Source: Vagococcus hydrophili
GTDB taxonomy: Bacteria > Bacillota > Bacilli > Lactobacillales > Vagococcaceae
Reading direction: 5' to 3'
Assembly (NCBI RefSeq): GCF_011304195.1
Contig: NZ_CP049887.1
Coordinates: forward strand, 1,798,001 to 1,862,000
DNA: 64,000 nt
Numbering within the stretch: position 1 is the first letter of the stretch; each line of letters begins with the position of its first letter. This document shows positions 60,866 through 64,000 of the stretch, piece after piece. The notes beneath the pieces were generated by a model. The model was given only the letters and a program-made list of their open reading frames with translations. It ran no database searches and was not told the DNA's origin. A program made the position numbers and the translations under genes.

Positions 60866-60894
60866 TTGACAACGCTTTCTAAAGGTGGTAATCT
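60866..60894 (+). promoter_or_regulatory. Promoter of the second licT-PTS module with overlapping cre
   Basis: TTGACA (60866-60871), 17-base spacer, TAATCT (60889-60894). TGACAACGCTTTCT (60867-60880) matches the 14-base CcpA cre consensus except at the last base and covers the -35 and spacer, so CcpA would block the promoter. Confidence 0.8.
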
Positions 60895-60914
60895 TAATTT
60901 AAGATAAAACACGC

Positions 60915-60944
60915 GGAGTGTTACTGATACGATCAGGCACCACC
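60915..60944 (+). promoter_or_regulatory. RAT 3, LicT target before the second licT
   Basis: 30-base RAT: GGAGTG, then GTTACTGAT, apical stem CTGAT/ATCAG, GGCACCACC at the 3' end. Its 3' end is shared with the terminator that follows. Confidence 0.88.
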
Positions 60945-60990
60945 AAGTCGATAGTAGGTATTGAACTACTATGGTTTGGTGTTTTTTTCT
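60939..60990 (+). terminator. Terminator controlled by RAT 3
   Basis: CACCAA pairs with TTGGTG and ATAGTAG with CTACTAT in the same hairpin around an 8-base loop, ending in T7 near 60981-60987. The 5' arm starts in the 3' end of RAT 3. Confidence 0.82.
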
Positions 60991-61010
60991 TTATTAAAAG
61001 GGGTGATCAT

Positions 61011-61850
61011 ATTTATTCGACAGTTAAATCACTGAATAATAATTTAGTATTAGCACAAAATGATCAGCAAGAAGAATATGTATTGTTTGGTAAGGGAATA
61101 GGCTTTAAAAAGAAAAAAGGTGACCCTATTGAGGAACTTTTAATTACAAAAGTATTCCAATCAAAGGATCATCAAGATGTGTCAAAAATGGTTGAAAATA
61201 TTGATCCTGACGTTCTATCAGTAACAGAAATTATTGTGGATGCGGGTGAGACGTTCTTAGAAAAGAAATTAAATGCCAGTCTTTTAATTTCACTTTCAGA
61301 TCACATTCAAAATGCCATTAATCGCCAAAAAGAGGGGACCGAGATTCCAGATAGTACCCTTCAATGGGAAATTCCTTTCTTATATTTTAAGGAATCGAAA
61401 GTTGGTAAACAAGCCTTACGATTGATTGAAGAAAACATAGGAGTGACTTTACCAGAAATGGAAGCTGCTTTTATTGCTCTTCACTTTGTTAATGCACAAG
61501 ATGGCGTCCAGTCAATGGATGAAACGATGTTGGTGACTGAAATAACTAAGAGTATGGTTAAAACGATTCAATCATTATTTGGTGTTTCGCTAAATAAAGA
61601 AAGTATTAACTATTCGAGATTTGTCACGCATATTCGCTATTTTATGAACCGACAGTTACATAATGAGACGTCTAACAATGAAACAAATGAGAAATTATAT
61701 GAAATTATTCAAGAACAATATCCTAAAAGTTATGCTTGCGGATTAATGATTCGTGAGATGTTAAAAAAAGAGTACAACTTAGTCGTCAGTGATGATGAGA
61801 TGATTTATCTGATCATTCATATCAACCGAGTTGTCTTAGAAACTAATTAA
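61011..61850 (+). CDS. licT: LicT/BglG-family antiterminator (copy 2), probable ATT start
   Basis: 279 residues from the proposed start. CAT domain: STVKSLNNNLVLAQND, FGKGIGFKKKKGD; PRD1 His in LSDHIQNAI and IALHFVNAQ; PRD2 His in FVTHIRYFMNR and LIIHINRVV. No ATG, GTG or TTG exists where the family start should be. ATT at 61011 lies exactly 7 bases after AAAAGGGG, the same RBS and spacing as the ATG of copy 1. Upstream in-frame starts lie within the RAT and terminator and would add about 30 non-family residues. Confidence 0.88.
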   Translation: MYSTVKSLNNNLVLAQNDQQEEYVLFGKGIGFKKKKGDPIEELLITKVFQSKDHQDVSKMVENIDPDVLSVTEIIVDAGETFLEKKLNASLLISLSDHIQNAINRQKEGTEIPDSTLQWEIPFLYFKESKVGKQALRLIEENIGVTLPEMEAAFIALHFVNAQDGVQSMDETMLVTEITKSMVKTIQSLFGVSLNKESINYSRFVTHIRYFMNRQLHNETSNNETNEKLYEIIQEQYPKSYACGLMIREMLKKEYNLVVSDDEMIYLIIHINRVVLETN

Positions 61851-61854
61851 ATTA

Positions 61855-61884
61855 GGTGTGTAACATTTAATCATGGCATAAACC
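61855..61884 (+). promoter_or_regulatory. RAT 4, LicT target before the second PTS gene
   Basis: 30-base divergent RAT: 5' GGTGTGTAAC, apical stem CAT/ATG with six-base loop, 3' GGCATAAACC; basal GGT pairs with ACC. Covariation keeps the fold despite sequence change. It begins 4 bases after the licT stop. Confidence 0.75.
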
Positions 61885-61936
61885 TAAACAAATCTTTCTA
61901 GTGATTTTTAGTCACAAGGTTTGTTTAGGTTTTTTG
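61880..61936 (+). terminator. Terminator controlled by RAT 4
   Basis: AAACCTAAACAAA (61880-61892) pairs perfectly with TTTGTTTAGGTTT (about 61920-61932), with a nested GTGA/TCAC stem, then T-rich tail. Shares AAACC with RAT 4. Confidence 0.88.
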
Positions 61937-61961
61937 TATACTCAAAAGGAGAGTGGCAAAG

Positions 61962-63830
61962 ATGACTCATAAGGAGTTAGCAGAACAAATCGTCGCAAAT
62001 ATTGGTGGTACTGAAAACATTAATCAAAATTGGCATTGTATTACAAGATTACGTTTTAATGTAAAAGATCGAGATAAAATTAAGATAGATGACATCAAGC
62101 AATTAGATGGTGTAATGGGGGCTCAATTTCAAAGTGGTCAGTTCCAAATCATCATCGGTAGTGAAGTTGGTAATGTTTATCAGGAAGTCGCTAAATTAAC
62201 TGAAGGCAAGTTATCAGAAACTGAAGCACCAACTAAAAAAAGCGGTAATGTACTCGATCAAGTTTTCGATGTTATTTCGGGTATTTTTACCCCAATATTA
62301 GCAGCTATTACTGGAAGTGGGTTACTTAAAGGATTAATGGCGATTGCTGTAGTGTGTAATGTGTTAACAGAAACCAGTTCAACTTACATTGTTTTAAATG
62401 CAATAGCTGATGCAACTTTTTACTTTTTACCATTTTTAGTGGCATTCTCAGCAGCTAATAAATTTAAAACCAATCCATCATTAGGGGTAGCATTAGCAGG
62501 TGTTTTGATGTACCCAACCTTTATTGCTAATGCGGCAGCTGGTGAAATTGCGAGTTTGAAATTTTTAGGTTTATCTATTCCAATGCAAAATTATTCATCA
62601 ACGGTTATCCCGATTATTTTAGCCGTTTTATTATTAAGTTATGTGGAAAAAATAGCTAAAAAAATTGTCCCGAACTCATTATCAATTATCTTTGTTCCAC
62701 TGATTTGTTTACTTGTCACAGCACCGATTATGTTAGCTTTTATTGCACCATTAGGAAGCTTAATCGGAACCTATTTAGAAATGTTCTTTACGAAATTATT
62801 TGAAATTGCGGGACCTTTAGCAGGTGCGTTAATGGGTGGATTAATGCCATTAATCGTTATTACCGGGATGCATTATGCGTTTTTTCCAGGAACCTTTGCG
62901 AGTATCGAAAAATTTGGTTACGACATTATGTTGCTACCTTTAAACTTAGTAGCCAACTTAGCTCAAGCTGGAGCGACATTAGGAGTTATCTTTAAAACAA
63001 AAGATAAAAAAATGAAACAAATTGCGATATCAGCCTTTATTCCTTCCGTTTTTGGAATCACTGAACCTGCTATTTACGGGGTGACGATGAAGCTTAAAAA
63101 ACCATTTTATGCCAGTATGATTGGTGGCGCAGTAGGTGGGGCAATTTTTGGAACCTTTGCCGTTAAATCATTTAGTTTTGCCGTACCTGGTATTTTGGCA
63201 GTGCCAACCTATATCGAATCAGGAACAAATAACTTAATCTATGCCATTATCGGTGTGTTATCAAGTTTTGTGGTTGGTTTTGTCATGACCTTATTATTTA
63301 AGTTTGATACAGGAGAAGCAACTTCTGAGAACAAAATTTCAGAAGTAAATAAAACGAATAATGAGGCACCAAGTAAAATTATGGCACCACTTTCTGGAAC
63401 AGTTAAACAATTAAAAGATTGTCCAGATGAAACATTCGCTTCAGAATTGGTTGGAAAAGGTTTAGGAATTATTCCAAGTGAAGGTCAGGTTGTCGCGCCA
63501 TTTAGTGGAATCGTCACTATGACCACACCAACGAACCATGCTATTGGAATTTTATCTGATACAGGTGTCGAAGTGTTAATTCATGTAGGGCTTGAAACAG
63601 TTAGCTTAAATGGTGAAGGATTTAAGCGTCACATAGAAGAAGGTAGTCGCGTCAATTTAGGGGATGTCCTCATTGACTTTGATATAAAAACAATACAAGA
63701 GAAGAATTTAAGTTTATTCTCACCTGTTGTGATCACCAATAGTCCGGAATTTCTCGATATCGTCGTTGCTGTTAAAGAAAACGAAGTGATCGAAAAATCG
63801 AAAGAAGAAGTCTTAATTGTCGTGAACTAA
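61962..63830 (+). CDS. PTS beta-glucoside-family EIIBCA permease (copy 2)
   Basis: About 622 residues, same architecture as copy 1: EIIB Cys26 in WHCITRLRFNVKD, EIIC with VFGITEPAIYGVTMKLKKPF, EIIA phospho-His in VEVLIHVGLETVSLNGE. The two permeases are clear paralogues but differ through most of EIIC. ATG 61962 is 10 bases from AGGAG; GTG 61953 is too close to it. A GH1 glycosidase gene follows, so the substrate should be a beta-glucoside. Confidence 0.93.
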   Translation: MTHKELAEQIVANIGGTENINQNWHCITRLRFNVKDRDKIKIDDIKQLDGVMGAQFQSGQFQIIIGSEVGNVYQEVAKLTEGKLSETEAPTKKSGNVLDQVFDVISGIFTPILAAITGSGLLKGLMAIAVVCNVLTETSSTYIVLNAIADATFYFLPFLVAFSAANKFKTNPSLGVALAGVLMYPTFIANAAAGEIASLKFLGLSIPMQNYSSTVIPIILAVLLLSYVEKIAKKIVPNSLSIIFVPLICLLVTAPIMLAFIAPLGSLIGTYLEMFFTKLFEIAGPLAGALMGGLMPLIVITGMHYAFFPGTFASIEKFGYDIMLLPLNLVANLAQAGATLGVIFKTKDKKMKQIAISAFIPSVFGITEPAIYGVTMKLKKPFYASMIGGAVGGAIFGTFAVKSFSFAVPGILAVPTYIESGTNNLIYAIIGVLSSFVVGFVMTLLFKFDTGEATSENKISEVNKTNNEAPSKIMAPLSGTVKQLKDCPDETFASELVGKGLGIIPSEGQVVAPFSGIVTMTTPTNHAIGILSDTGVEVLIHVGLETVSLNGEGFKRHIEEGSRVNLGDVLIDFDIKTIQEKNLSLFSPVVITNSPEFLDIVVAVKENEVIEKSKEEVLIVVN

Positions 63831-63865
63831 TTATTTAAACCATAGATTAGAAATACAACTTATAG

Positions 63866-64000
<135 letters not shown>

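Overview
The window is about 64 kb of low-GC DNA with strong AGGAGG ribosome binding sites, ATG/GTG/TTG starts, an LPXTG surface protein, PTS/LicT sugar modules and a Gram-positive-type ethanolamine (eut) operon run by an EutV/EutW two-component antitermination system. This points to a Lactobacillales/Enterococcaceae-like Firmicute. The eut gene order resembles that of Enterococcus faecalis, but E. faecalis lacks the cobalamin cluster found here, so a relative such as Vagococcus is plausible (inference). No tRNA, rRNA, insertion sequence, phage gene or CRISPR array was recognised.

Region 1 (1-14255) is the eut operon: the end of eutS, then eutV, eutW, eutA, eutB, eutC, eutL, a tailed BMC shell gene, eutE, eutM, an eutT-like gene, a pduL-type phosphotransacylase, an unknown cargo-like gene, eutN, eutH, eutQ, eutJ and a GNAT acetyltransferase. 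Together they import ethanolamine, split it with B12-dependent EutBC inside a protein-shelled compartment, and turn the acetaldehyde into acetyl-CoA and acetyl-phosphate. A textbook ANTAR dual-hairpin/terminator lies before eutA.

Region 2 (14256-41517) opens with a sigma-A promoter, a cobalamin riboswitch and two tandem terminators. It continues with 32 tightly packed genes for the whole anaerobic adenosylcobalamin route: tetrapyrrole supply from glutamyl-tRNA (hemA, L, B, C, D), precorrin-2 and cobalt insertion, corrin ring methylation and contraction, cobalt ABC import (cbiMNQO), amidation, adenosylation, aminopropanol arm (cobD, pduX-like) and nucleotide loop assembly (cobU, S, C). There is no cobT. 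The first gene (CblT-like) and the gene before cobU (CblS-like) suggest alpha-ribazole scavenging instead. Region 2 therefore makes the cofactor that Region 1 consumes.

Region 3 (41518-53520) is mixed: pabABC on the minus strand, a repeat-rich LPXTG adhesin, an oxidoreductase, truA, a DUF2441-like gene, a 36-residue membrane peptide, an Rrf2 regulator with an NAD(P)-binding partner and a palindromic operator, a UPF0173 hydrolase, a HAD phosphatase and an unknown membrane-anchored protein.

Region 4 (53521-64000) holds two adjacent LicT/PTS modules, each built as promoter with overlapping cre, RAT-terminator, licT, RAT-terminator, PTS EIIBCA. The first module continues into a sulfatase operon that carries both an oxygen-independent radical-SAM maturase (anSME) and an oxygen-dependent formylglycine-generating enzyme with its active-site cysteine pair, plus a TauE-type anion exporter. 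The sulfatase has no signal peptide, so import followed by cytosolic desulfation is inferred. The second module runs into a GH1 glycosidase cut by the window edge, and its licT appears to start with a rare ATT codon. The dual-maturase sulfatase operon is the most unusual system in the window.
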